DNA of 64,000 nt, taken from assembly GCA_048013815.1 (NCBI GenBank), contig CM106585.1, positions 11,842,001 to 11,906,000 of the forward strand, in the 5' to 3' direction. The stretch is from Setoptus koraiensis. Lineage: Eukaryota; Arthropoda. Under the pieces are notes generated by a model that made no database searches, was not told the DNA's origin, and saw only the letters and a list, made by a program, of their open reading frames with translations. The translations under genes and the position numbers were made by a program. Below, one piece after another: positions 12,399 to 23,504 of the stretch (its first letter is position 1; every line of letters starts with the position of its first letter).

Positions 12399-14210
12399 CG
12401 GCCTGCAGGGAGCAGAGTTCATATCTGTGGAGCGAAATGGTAGAAATAGATCAAAATCATTGTCAACAATCAGATAATTGTCTGGCTTTGTTTGTGCGCT
12501 CGACCAGCAGCCCGATCTCATCAATCTGATCATTGACCGGCGGTCAGTTGGCCGGTCGGCCGGCCGGCACAAGCGAGCTCAAGTGAGCCGGCAAGTGTGC
12601 GCCCCCTCGAAAGCAAATTTCCACTCTAATGAGCTGGACACAACAGCGGCCGATATTGTGTCCGGCGAGCAAACAACCGATACCGATGGTGATGCATCGC
12701 GATGACAGACGCGTGATTACGTAATCATCATCATCATGAGATAGTGAGTGACCACTGGCCGCTGCTTTATCTCTCGTGTCACCTCTTGGCGCGCCTCTTA
12801 TCTACTGGCAGCGAGTTTGTTTGTGCCATTTTGCCAGTTTGCAACTTTGTCACAAAGTCCGAACCCTCTGACAGTGTTCGCACTGTCCGAGTGGCCGCAC
12901 GAGCCTTATCGCGCAATCGTCCGGCCGCGGCCGCTGCCGCAGCGCCGGGGTACGTCAGCGGGGCACCTAAGCGAGGCACCTAAGCGGGGCACGCCTAACG
13001 CAAGTTGCGCAACGACCACTTGACGATGAATGATGACGCAACGAGCTGGCTGGCCGGCGGGCGGGCAAAAGTGAGTGTGCTGAGCGGGGGCCACTTAATT
13101 TTCGCCTCGCTATCTGGCTGTTGGTCGTTTATTTTCTCCAACGTTGACTCGCACAAACTGGGCAGATATTGCGCAATAGTGGCCAGTGGACAATAATAAT
13201 AATCATCATCATCAACAACAACAACAACAACAACAACGGCCAAAACGACAGCAGCGACAACAGTGACAACGGCGACACTGAGACAGGCGCAATGGTCAGC
13301 GATGTGATACTGACATTATGCGGGCCATTATGTGGAACGCACACGACAGTTACGTAAGTACGTGCCGCACTGCATGTGTCAGCTGTTCGGTGTTGTCGGC
13401 GCGGGTCGGCTGACTGCGCTGACCGGGCTGACCGGGCTGACCGGACCGGAGCGAACCGGATGAGCGAGCAGCATGAGCATCATTAGTTTCATTAGTGTGC
13501 GATACGTTTGTCGGTTTGTTTGTCGTCGTTGTCGGCCGCTTTGGGCGCGCGCCGTTGTTTCGGCGCTGGCCGGGCCGGGCCGGCCGTGTTTCGGCGCGCG
13601 ACATGACACCACTCTCTTTTTAGCAGCCACGGGAGCGGGTTGGCGGCCGCGAGCCAGCCCAAACAAGCTCGACAGTTTATAGGTCCGCTGCATTTATCCG
13701 CTCCGTCGTGGGCCCGCCATGACGCTGCTCGATGTTGATGGCTTGATTGATAATCATGGCTCGCACTCGATGGGGCCCGCTGTCGCTCGCTCACGGACAA
13801 GTCGGCATGTCAGCGCGAGCGCGATTGCTGCTCGCTGCTGGCCTCGCCATCCATGATTATCCATAGGGGCCGCCATTGGCGGCCATAAACAACTAACTGT
13901 CGCCGGCAGCGGCACTGGCGCCCGACCATAACTAATGACCATGACGAATTACGTAAGAGAGCCGCCATATATAAATAAATAGCCGGGCGAGCATTGTCAT
14001 TTGGGCTGGCGTTTTGTTGGCCGAGCGGCCAACAACAGCAAACAACAAACGACGTGACGACACGCGCGCACCGCTCGTCAACTGTTATCGAAATCTTAAC
14101 TCGCCGACCGGCCCAACGGCGGCCCGTGTCAATGGCCACTTCCTGTGGCCCGCTCGCGGGCGCCGGCGCTCATTTGGCGAGCTTCTCACTTTGTGACTGT
14201 GCGCCGGCCG

Positions 14211-14290
14211 CCGAACTTGAGCGGGCCGAACTCGAGCGGGCCGAACTTGAGCGGGCCACATTTGTGCGGGCCACATTTGCGCAGACCGAC
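14211..14290. repeat. 15-bp tandem repeat (GAGCGGGCCGAACTT)
   Basis: Three good copies followed by two diverged ones (GTGCGGGCCACATTT). Confidence 0.8.
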
Positions 14291-14623
14291 CGGGCGAGAA
14301 ACCAGAGACCATCTCGGCAGCCCGGGCGGCATCTCGGGCGAGCGGGCAACCGGGCGAGCGGGTGTCTTGTGCGAGTGGGCGAGCGGGCGTCTCGCGCGAC
14401 CGGCGACCAGTTCCGGCTATTAATAGATACTAAATACCGTTATTGTTGGCGCGCGTATCATTATGCCCGCTGGCCCGCGCTTATCGTATATCGGCTGCCA
14501 TAATAATCGGGCCGCGATGCACGGGGTACGAGTGGCACGAAGCGGCGAGCGGGCGATTACGACGCCGCACGGGCAACAATTGCCGCTGCCCGCGATGATG
14601 ATGTCGAGTGGGCCAATTGAATC

Positions 14624-14649
14624 CGGGCGCCGTATGCATACGGCGCCCG
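14624..14649. repeat. Perfect 26-bp palindrome
   Basis: The two 13-nt halves CGGGCGCCGTATG and CATACGGCGCCCG are exact reverse complements with no spacer, centred on TATGCATA. It could be a dimeric protein-binding site or extrude as a cruciform. Confidence 0.85.
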
Positions 14650-16809
14650 CTTGGCCGCCAGCCGGGGCTTATATAACTGATATTATCTATGTGGCGCCCG
14701 TTATGTTTGCGCTATTATTGGGTAGGCGGTGTTTGTGCGCCCAGCGCAAGCCCGTGCGGCTCGTGTGATAACAATAACGTGCCTCCGTTGTTTGTATCGC
14801 CAACAACAATGGCCACAACAGCAGCGTCATAACAACAACAACAGCAACAACTGCGCGTTGCGCAACCATCAACTTTATCAACAACAGAAGCAGCAAACAA
14901 CACTATGCATAAACACTTAGACAAACGGAAGCTCCTATGTCACACACACACGCACAACTGAAACTGCTGGCTAAAGTATCACCAGCGCCGCCATATAGTC
15001 ACCACGTGCAAGTGATTGTGCCACGTGCCTGCGATTATTTCGCCTCTTCGCTTATTGCGTCAGCGCTCACTCACGGTTAGACAATGCTGCACAAAACACT
15101 CGTCGAGCGTTTTGCTCGCACCAACCAAATCGGCGCTGTTTGCCGAGCCGGCCAGCACTCAAATCGCAGCCGTCGAAGCCAGCCTCGCCGAGCCGTGATT
15201 TGGGCCCGCCAACAAGCCAGCTGCGCTGCTCTGCGCGGGCCCCACCGAGCCTCGTCAGAGCCAATCTCGGCGCGCCTCATTTCGCCATCCTCGCAGGCTC
15301 AAGCTGACGAAATTTCTTATCTCTCGCTCTCTCTCTCTCTCTCTCTTTCTCGTCCTCTCTTTGGCTGCTTGTCGCTGTTCTTACCTGACAAAAAAACAGG
15401 CCCCTCTACTGAGCCGGCTCCATATGCCCATGCGCTCATACATGCCTATAACCAATGATTGGGGCGCACATTTTTTGTGTCGAGACCACTTCCGTTTGAG
15501 CCGTAGGTATTACAACAGCAACCCTTCCATGCAGTTGGCGATCTACATGTAATGTTGGCCACCACTGGAGTCCCCTCAGTCAGCCACTGTGGCGCCATCT
15601 CTTGTTGCCTTGTGACTCGCCATCACGAATCGGCCACCAGACGGAGCCTCTGACTCTGCAAACATCATCGCGGCCCATTGTGAGGCCCCATCTCTCCATC
15701 AAGACGCCGACCGAGACAAACTGTTGTGTGAGTTGGGTGTTTTACTCTGCCCTATCCGGTGCTATTTGGACGAGGATCATCCGGATCATTTGCACAAAGT
15801 GGATCAATTTTAGCTGGCATTCAGCAAGTATTTATTGTTATAGAAATTATGCCACATTTTAAATAATAAATGACCACAATCACGCAGTGTCCACCCTCGG
15901 CGCTGACAATGTCCGAAACTATCGTTTGCACACATTTTCTCGTACGGATCCTCTGGACGGGGGATATGATTGCGCCGAATTTCGGAAAGTCGAAAAGTCG
16001 AAAAATAGAATCTCGAACACCAAAAGTCGAAATTAGAATGGGCGAATTTACACAATTTCAATGGTCTCATCGTAGAGAGAACTGCTGCTCTAGAGAAACC
16101 GAGAATACTTTTGAAGATTTAGTCTGTGATCTGCTGGCCAATGAATTCGTTCAATGGTTTCGGCGCAATTACATTGTTGGTGGTTCAACCTGTAAACCCG
16201 GTGACCGAAATTCGCACCAAAGTTTTGGTCTACAACAGAATGGGTTGACCTTGCTGGCCAAGGACCGAGTGTTGAGACCTCGCATCGACACAGGTTGGCG
16301 TGCCTCACATCATAGAAATGTTGCACAGATGGGGCCCGATGCGAATGCACCAAGTGGCGCAGTATGGCGTGTTTCATCAATTATTCACCACGGGACAAGT
16401 GACACAGAAGCCTGTGCACAGAAGCACCGATTTGGAAACATTTCGACCAACCAATTTCGACCAATTTTCCAAGTGTTGCTAAAGTTGCCAAGTTAATCGA
16501 GCAAAAATTGACACAAGAAGAATTGAAAGTAATGAAAATGTCGACTGGGCATAGTGCTAGGCGACAAACTCGCGTGTCCAGAGTTGATCATTAATTATTT
16601 AGAATTCTGGTTGTGAAAACCGGCTTAATAAATGATCCCACATGCACTGCGGACTGGTGAGTAATAGGAGAAAATGATCGCCAGTTACAGGTGAAGGCCA
16701 TTGCATATCGCATCATAATTAAAAATAACATTGCGCAACGAATTTTACAAAATGAAAGACAAAATGATACCGATAATCTAAAACGAACGGCCAATGTAGA
16801 TCAACGATC

Positions 16810-18841
16810 ATGACAGCCGAGTGTAGCAATATAACCAAGTTGAACTGTTTCCTCAGAGAACGTTACAAATGGCGTCTGAACCTGGAACAGAGTTCTGTGG
16901 TCAAATGGCATCACATTTCTTTGAAGACTCCACACGAGGATCTTGCAGAAAACTATAGCACGTGTGACTGTCTAATTAGCATAGCAGCCGAGACAAACAA
17001 CAAAAGAAAAGAAGTTGCCACAATAACAACAGATTCGCAACAAATAGATAGGATTGGCGAGGCGCAAAGTGATAAAAGCAAATGGGCTGAATATGTGTTA
17101 GTGTCTTTCTCGGTAGCTATGACAATGGCAATAGTGATGGCCTTCAAACAAGAATACATTGTTAATATCGCGCTGAGGCTGGTTGAATTGCTGACATTAG
17201 TGTCACGACCAACAAACAACAGCAACCGTAATGGCAGTTGCGAAAAATGGGCCTCGTTATTCCACGACAGTGATAAAAGAATTGCGCCTATTGACCTCAT
17301 AGATGTCTTGCTCCTAGAGACCCAATTTAGAAAGATGCTCTACAGCCTGGCAGCAGTGCTAAATATAGCGACATTTTTTACCCTGGTGGAGCAAACAGTT
17401 TTTTCGAAGAGACACTCGAAAACCTTCAGTGTTTATCTGAATGGACACCAATGTGGCTACGACAATCTAATTTGTGATTATTTCCAATTGTGTGCCGATA
17501 AAACACTCAAACTGGGTGCGAAATTTGGCACCATGATGAAATTGGCCCAATTGATGGTCGAACACAACGACACAAACCACCGTTGCCACAAGCACAGTCA
17601 CAGCAAATATAAACATATAGATATGCGAGTCTCGAAATGGTCTTGTCGAAATTCGTTGAATCACAGAAATACGCTAATTGAAGCAAGTCACTACGAGATG
17701 ATGGCTCGCAAGGTTCTCAGCTCCGAAAATGATACCATAATTGAGACTTTGCAATCTTACGATAAAAATTATTTGGAAAAATTGTTCGCGGATTGCGTCA
17801 AATTTGGTCTACCCCTGACTGTCGGTGCTTTATTGCTCTCTATATTCGGTTTCATCTATGGCAATGTGTGGAAAATTACTGCATACAAAAATCTATTAAG
17901 CGAGCTGTCCGAGCCTGAACACGATAACTGCTATGTGATCTACATATTTGTATTTACATTGATCAGTGTACTGTATTTTTGTTCACTGATGACACCGGTT
18001 TTTTGTGCTCTCATAGAGGCTCTATTTGTGACCACGAGATTTTATTGTATGCTCCGTGACATAAATCACGACCTTGATCTAATTATAAGCTCATTGAAGG
18101 CCGTAGGTAGCTGGCGCGATAAGTCGTCAGACTCTAGAGTAAAACAACACATTAATAGCTGTCTAGTGAGGCCACACAACCGGCAGCTTAATGGTGAGAC
18201 CGTTACATTGTATGACATAATAATCATTCATCACATGAGGATACAACATGGCACATTACGCAAAATTGCCCAGCTAAATTGTTTGCAAAATCTATCCAGT
18301 AGTATGGGCACGGGTATATCCATTGTCAATGGAATATTAACTGTGTACTATTTTGCCAATCATTTGGGCCAAGAGCCGAGCATTGGTGTCAAGTTATTCT
18401 GTTCATCGATTATCTCATTTTACTTTTTCATTATGGGCGGCCTTATGTGCGCCAGTCTCACAAACAACAAAATGTCCAGATTGGCCTTCGTTTGGTACTC
18501 AACAACTGCTCGTATATCGACAAAACTCTCCTTGGAAACCAGGTTAAAGTTATGCACTTTCATGTCCGGTTGGTGTGCCAGGGATGGAGTGGTCAAGAGC
18601 GCTAGCATACAAGCGGCCAACATCCAGCTCCAAATAAAGACACTCCTGCTTGTGAGTAGCTCAACTCTTTCAATTTTTGTTTCTGATGTTATCGCTCTGA
18701 CGATAACTAATAACTCTCATAATAATCAGTGACGATAAATCTGACAATCAAAAATTACACCATTATCCAACCCACCAACAGTTTACGATTTGGATTATAT
18801 CTGGCGCAACACTGCTGATGTCGTTCACGCAAAGAAAATAA
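16810..18841 (+). CDS. GR-like 7TM chemoreceptor, copy 1 (divergent)
   Basis: A 633-residue multi-pass membrane protein. Exon 1 is 16810-18651 and exon 2 is 18782-18841, separated by a 130-nt phase-0 GT-AG intron that I placed by comparison with the three paralogues downstream. Seven hydrophobic segments can be drawn. The last is supplied by exon 2 (FTIWIISGATLLMSF) and ends nine codons before the stop at most. It shares with copies 2-4 an N-terminal FLxERYxWRLNL motif and a loop between TM2 and TM3 with HQCGYDNL, then CDY and LCADKTLK. A final-TM exon behind a phase-0 intron is typical of the arthropod gustatory/odorant receptor superfamily, but the TYhhhhhQF signature is reduced to the spacing SG-x5-SF. 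I infer a ligand-gated chemosensory channel; ligand unknown. It is clearly more diverged than copies 2-4. A possible AATAAA lies at 18921. Confidence 0.7.
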
Positions 18842-19799
18842 TCTCTATTGGCCCCATCAATCACTCCGACAACAATTGTGTTTTTTACTAGATCGCCCCC
18901 AATCGCCCTGCTTAATAGATAATAAAACACAACCATTAGTTGCGCAATAAAAATAAGGAATCTAGAGATGAGATGAGATCTATCCTGGATCTGGATGAAT
19001 ATGATGTCATCAGTGCGGAGTGTGGATAACCATGAATATCCAGTTAGTAAACGAAACTAACTAATGCTCAATTAGAAGATAGCTTTCCGATGGAAGCTTA
19101 GAATTTCGTACTTGTGGGTTGATTATCTGCTCTTCTAATGTTACCCTCGCATTTTTTTTTTTTGAAAAACTGATCAAAAAAATGCACAACCTTATCGTCA
19201 TTGTGTTTTCGCTTTGCGTCGTTTCCATGCGCCAAACAATCGACCGAGACCCTGTTTGAGCGTTGCCCATCGAGATCTCAACAGTGTGAATTCCCCAGAA
19301 AAATTCAATATCAAGATGATGAATTCGTTCACTAGCATTGCGTTTGTCACGATTCTCTCGTGCATGCATAGAATCCTTGAATTGCCATCAAAAGTTTAAT
19401 TTTTCTTGGGACGTTTCTCCCTTATGCACCACAAACTCGATAAATAAAACCCACGAATATCGTCCAGCCACCGCAATTGACTCACACGATGGACTCCAAC
19501 TCAGATCTTGCACTGATGAAACACTAGATGCTGGCAACGAAATGTAACTTGTCTCATCAATTATTCACCGTAGAACAACTGTCGAAGCTGGCTGCACTGG
19601 CTGCAGCCAATGATCAATTTGGGAACACTTCGAACTTCGTAGAGTGGTCTTGTCCACAGTTCGGATTGACAATGTTGCAAAAAAAAACTGAGTTGACCGC
19701 CTGAAAACTTGCGAAAACTTTCGAATGAATTTCTAGAACCCGCTAAAACAATAATAATCACAGCTGGGAAAAATCATTGAACATGAATATGATGAACGG
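18842..19799. other. Intergenic stretch between chemoreceptor copies
   Basis: It holds the likely 3' end of copy 1 and no recognised gene. Around 19040-19140 it resembles 4640-4740. At 19552-19640 it resembles 16370-16460, including a shared TCATCAATTATTCACC. Both suggest dispersed, decayed repeats or gene fragments. Confidence 0.5.
18921..18926 (+). promoter_or_regulatory. Polyadenylation signal AATAAA (chemoreceptor copy 1)
   Basis: The canonical hexamer lies 80 nt after the stop of copy 1. Confidence 0.5.
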
Positions 19800-20130
19800 A
19801 CTAAATTGGGCAAATTCAAACTAAATTCCTCGAGTAACGCTACTGATGGCGATTCAATCTGCAAGAGAGTTCCCCAATCGAATTCCACAACATTGCAATG
19901 AACAATGCCATAGAAGGTCCTATCGATCATTCTGCCAGTGGCCGTAAAATAAAAAAATCGGTGGTGGCGTTTTATTTGAGAGTAGACTGTGCAAACGATA
20001 TTCACTGAATTCTCTCGTAACCCCAGCTGCTCAATGATTGTGCGATCAATTCGGTCAAATATTCGTCTATTCCAACAGATCTCATCAGGCGTGACACTTC
20101 TGATATCGTTCACGCAAAAAAAAAGACATT
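19800..20130 (+). pseudogene. Remnant of a GR-like chemoreceptor gene
   Basis: Two pieces of the neighbouring receptor family survive in the right order and strand. The first (about 19822-19950) matches the start of exon 1: AAATTCCTCGAGTAACGC, then GATGGCG and CTGCAAGAGAG correspond to the FLEERYxWRLNLQES region, here with an in-frame stop. The second (about 20078-20118) matches the TM7 exon of copy 1 (TGATATCGTTCACGC against TGATGTCGTTCACGC) and is preceded by a TCCAACAG acceptor like the one in copy 1. The roughly 1.8 kb that should lie between them is reduced to about 130 nt. It is a deleted, dead copy and shows the array has lost members as well as gained them. Confidence 0.65.
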
Positions 20131-20239
20131 TTCTCAGCTGAGAGCAACACAAAATTTTATCGGAAATGTATCAGGCATGCCTTGCACATCCGCTGAAAAA
20201 GTGAAAAACTGGGTGCATTACAGCAATAGCCGGGTCGGA

Positions 20240-20661
20240 AATGGCCCCAATACAGTTACTCAAGTTGAGGATCCACAATTCTCGTATATTCATTTACACA
20301 AAATCAGCCAAGCTTGTTATTAGATATTCACTCGTTATTAGATATTTTTGAAGCCCGCAGTGCTCACTAAATCGCAAGCACATATTCCTTTATCAATATT
20401 TGTGCCGAACGAGAGAAACGTCGCCATGGATAATAAATGATCGGATGTTTTGAAGCGTCAAAACGTTCGTGACAATGATTTAGTAATATTAAATTTATTG
20501 TTATCTGTTTCCAGATAGTGGCCATGCACGCAATCAATCGAAACAGAAAATTGTTTCAGGTGCGTCCCGTGCGACTTTGGCCATCTAATCGACAGGTGAA
20601 ACTCGATCTTGGCAGCCGTGCGGTTTCATTTCCGTAATTGTTGAGATTGTTTTTTACAATC
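20240..20661 (+). repeat. Duplicated upstream block, copy A
   Basis: The 5' flank of chemoreceptor copy 2 is similar in sequence and order to about 23505-23899 and 26485-26964. Shared words include AATCAGCCAAGCTTG (A and B), AAGCGTCAA and TTCGTGACA. It probably carries the promoter. No start site can be fixed by eye. Confidence 0.7.
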
Positions 20662-22788
20662 ATGTTGAATTCATCAAGTAAACTAATGAGCACTGTGCAA
20701 ATCATGCAAACATTTAGACACTGTAACCAATTAACAAGATTGGAAAAGTTCCTCGAGGAACGCTACCAATGGCGTCTGAATATGCAACAGAGCGTCTCGA
20801 TCAAGTCGCATGATGCTTTCATGAACACTGCCATGGAAAATCTTGTAAACGATCATTCCGACGGTCGCTATAGCCCCGGCCAGATTGATTCAGACATTCC
20901 TAGGAGAAATTTATCGGCAACAACAGATTCGCAAGAGAGACAAGCACATGTAACGAGCAACGACGAAAAAAACACTACAAACAAGAGTAACAAATTTCTA
21001 CATCTTGGTCTACTTACCTTTTTCGCAGAAGCCATAGTGTTATATTCCGTGTTGATCTGCAATCCAAAGTATGCTGTCGATATCCCGAAGTGGTTCTTCG
21101 AACTCTACAAAACTGCAACAGTAGTAGCAAGCAACAATATCAGCGCCCGTAGTTGCGGACCTTGGACACAACTAATGTATGATGACGATAAACGATTGCT
21201 TCTTATTGATCTCATTGATGCAACATGGATGGGGAAGGAATTTCGGGGAACTTTTTATAGTGTCATCTCGTTGTGTGATTTGTTAGCGGCTGTTTTTGTG
21301 TTGGAGCAGATTATTTTCTCCGAAAGTCATTCGAAAGCGATAAGTGTGTACCTGAATTATCACCAATGTGGCTACAACAATCTAACTTGTGATTACTTGC
21401 ATCTGTGTGCCGACAAGACACTCAAAATTGGTCTGAAATTTCCCGCCTTGATGAAATTAGCCGAATTGATGGTCAAGCACAACGGCAAAAGTCATCTAGG
21501 CAAGAATGGAAGTCACACAAACTATAAACATTTTGACATGCGCCTCTCTATGCCATTTCGCCAAAACTCTATCAATTTTAGGAATATCACAATTGACTCG
21601 AGCCACTACGGGCTTATAGCTGGCGGATGTCTAGGCTCCCATGATGGCGATACCATCATACGTCGTTTGCAATCTCACGGGCACAACTTTTTCGAGAAAC
21701 AATTAAGATTGTCAGTGCAAGTTGGCGCAACGATGAGCATAGGTGCATTCGTGCTGCTCGTTCCCCTTACCATTTATCCTAATATGTGGAAAATTGACGT
21801 CTACAAAGATCTAATTAGCTATCAGTCGGAACATGAGCCCAATTGCTATGTGCCATACTTTGTGTCAATCATATTAGTAAGTTTTATGTATTTTTCGATT
21901 GTGTTTTTAACTGCTCTCAACTGTATCATGGTTGGACTATTTATCATGGTGAGAACCTATTGTGTGATCAGAGACATAAATCACGATATACATCTCATGA
22001 GTTCCTCGCTCGAGGGCATTAGTTGGCAAGCTAATGCAACCGACCGTCTCACTTGGTCAAGCGAAACTAAAATGCAGCAAATTATCAACGACACTCTTGG
22101 GCTGCACCGATATGATACCGTAAACGTCACTATGTATGACATAATAATTATGCATCACATTAGAATGTATCATCAGATATTGAATAAGGTTGTGCAATTG
22201 AATTGCCTGCAACAAGTCACCGCCGGAATCGGCGTGGCACTTTATACTGGCATTGGAACATTACTTTTACATTATTTTGTGTCTCATCTAAACGCAGAAT
22301 TCGAGAGGGGTGCACTAGTATTTACTTTCTTGACCACAGTCCCATACATCTTTGTGGTGCTCACTATGATCTGGGCTAGTTTGACAAACAATAAATTGTC
22401 TAAATTAACCTTTATTTGGTATTCAACAACAGCGCGTCTGTCCAAGAAAATTTCAATGGATACCAGGCGAAAAATCGACATTTGTATATTAAGCTGGTGT
22501 TCGTCCCGCGGACTGGACGAGAACGTTTGTATCAAAGTGTTGCAGGCCAAATTGAAGCTAAGCAGAATTCTTGTGGTTAGTATTGACATATATTGTCATA
22601 TAAATGAGTCAACGCGTTCTCTAATGCCTCGTGAATTAACGAAACAATCAAATATCTCTCACCAGGCTCTCATTTGGGTTGCGTCAGGCGCAGTGATTCT
22701 GACGTCATTTACAAATGGAACCGGAAATGGTGAATCAAGGAGACCGACTGCCTCATATCAGAGCCCAGTATTTCGAAATGCTCGATAG
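20662..22788 (+). CDS. GR-like 7TM chemoreceptor, copy 2
   Basis: A 678-residue seven-pass protein from exons 20662-22575 and 22666-22788, joined across a 90-nt phase-0 intron. That intron happens to have no in-frame stop, so exon 1 appears to read straight through it. The paralogues, the donor at GTG|GTTAGT and the acceptor CTCACCAG argue for splicing; reading through would add 30 polar residues just before TM7. I start at the ATG (20662) shared with copies 3 and 4. Layout: a polar N-terminus of about 110 residues with the FLEERYQWRLN motif, TM1, a loop with an N-glycosylation site, TM2, a long Cys/His-rich loop of about 130 residues, TM3-TM6 and TM7 (ALIWVASGAVILTSF). Closest to copies 3 and 4. 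Probable chemosensory receptor; ligand unknown. Confidence 0.75.
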   Translation: MLNSSSKLMSTVQIMQTFRHCNQLTRLEKFLEERYQWRLNMQQSVSIKSHDAFMNTAMENLVNDHSDGRYSPGQIDSDIPRRNLSATTDSQERQAHVTSNDEKNTTNKSNKFLHLGLLTFFAEAIVLYSVLICNPKYAVDIPKWFFELYKTATVVASNNISARSCGPWTQLMYDDDKRLLLIDLIDATWMGKEFRGTFYSVISLCDLLAAVFVLEQIIFSESHSKAISVYLNYHQCGYNNLTCDYLHLCADKTLKIGLKFPALMKLAELMVKHNGKSHLGKNGSHTNYKHFDMRLSMPFRQNSINFRNITIDSSHYGLIAGGCLGSHDGDTIIRRLQSHGHNFFEKQLRLSVQVGATMSIGAFVLLVPLTIYPNMWKIDVYKDLISYQSEHEPNCYVPYFVSIILVSFMYFSIVFLTALNCIMVGLFIMVRTYCVIRDINHDIHLMSSSLEGISWQANATDRLTWSSETKMQQIINDTLGLHRYDTVNVTMYDIIIMHHIRMYHQILNKVVQLNCLQQVTAGIGVALYTGIGTLLLHYFVSHLNAEFERGALVFTFLTTVPYIFVVLTMIWASLTNNKLSKLTFIWYSTTARLSKKISMDTRRKIDICILSWCSSRGLDENVCIKVLQAKLKLSRILVVSIDIYCHINESTRSLMPRELTKQSNISHQALIWVASGAVILTSFTNGTGNGESRRPTASYQSPVFRNAR

Positions 22789-23504
22789 ATCCATGTATCG
22801 CTTGGCGCCAGACCTGTGTAGACACTGATCACTGTGAGATAGATCTGGGCTGTTGGTATTACAACAACAGTATAAATACTGACATTTGTTTTTTCGTAAG
22901 GGAGTTATCTCAGATTATTTCTAGTATTCGGGTTAAACCCCCGCAACTCTTCTCCGCCATGGAAAGTATGAGAGCAGTCGAAAGAGTATAAATGAACCTA
23001 TCCGGTGTTATTTGGGCAAGTTTGTCAACCAGCAACATAAAAATCTTTCGAAAATGTAGCATTCCGCGCGTTTTAGCTGAAACTGTGGCAAAACTGGGTG
23101 TCTCATGGCGTTGGCAGGGTCCTGGTCGATATCTCGACTGTTCGAAATCTCGGCGTGCTGTGTTCCGACAATTAATCCCAGTGTATGTGTTGCAACCAAC
23201 CAGCTGGACCAACCGAAAAACGACAAAAAGTCAACGAAGCAGCCTAAATTTGTGCCAGAAAAGTGGACCGACAATCCTACTCACATAAGAGTATTAAGCC
23301 GAGACAAGCTCTGATTTCCCCGAAATATCAATAATATATCGCCATTAATTACATGGTGATGAAAAAGTAACATTGTCTAGACACTGCACGGTGGAGTTGT
23401 TTGCGGCAGATTTCGAGATTCCATCCGTGTTGAGAGATTTCGTATGTTAAGATTGTGCGCTATCGAGCAATCGACCGTGTCCCCACAATGAAATAGATCA
23501 AAAA
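22789..23504. other. 3' flank of copy 2, part of the duplicated unit
   Basis: No gene seen. The part at about 22830-23110 is related to 26190-26460 downstream of copy 3, with shared words such as CATGGAAAGTATGAGAG and ACTGGGTGTCT. So the 3' flank was duplicated with the gene. Confidence 0.6.

Larger units (their letters stand above)
9679..16809. other. GC-rich to AT-rich transition, no recognised gene
   Basis: The GC-rich, repeat-dense DNA continues to about 15.3 kb, with a (TG)12 run, 10-, 15- and 21-bp minisatellites, a 26-bp palindrome and a CT-rich run near 15.33 kb. From about 15.4-15.9 kb the composition falls to that of the gene-bearing part. A 208-codon open frame at 15870-16496 has no family signature that I recognise. 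Part of its sequence recurs near 19.55 kb, so it may be a decayed gene or repeat. Confidence 0.5.

Noticed and set aside
12283-14290. Regular repeats as a CRISPR array
   Set aside because: Units are short and contiguous without unique spacers, and the genome is eukaryotic.
15870-16496. 208-codon frame ahead of the receptor array, as a gene
   Set aside because: No family signature, and a better-looking peptide stretch lies in a different frame nearby, suggesting decay. Kept only as a finding.
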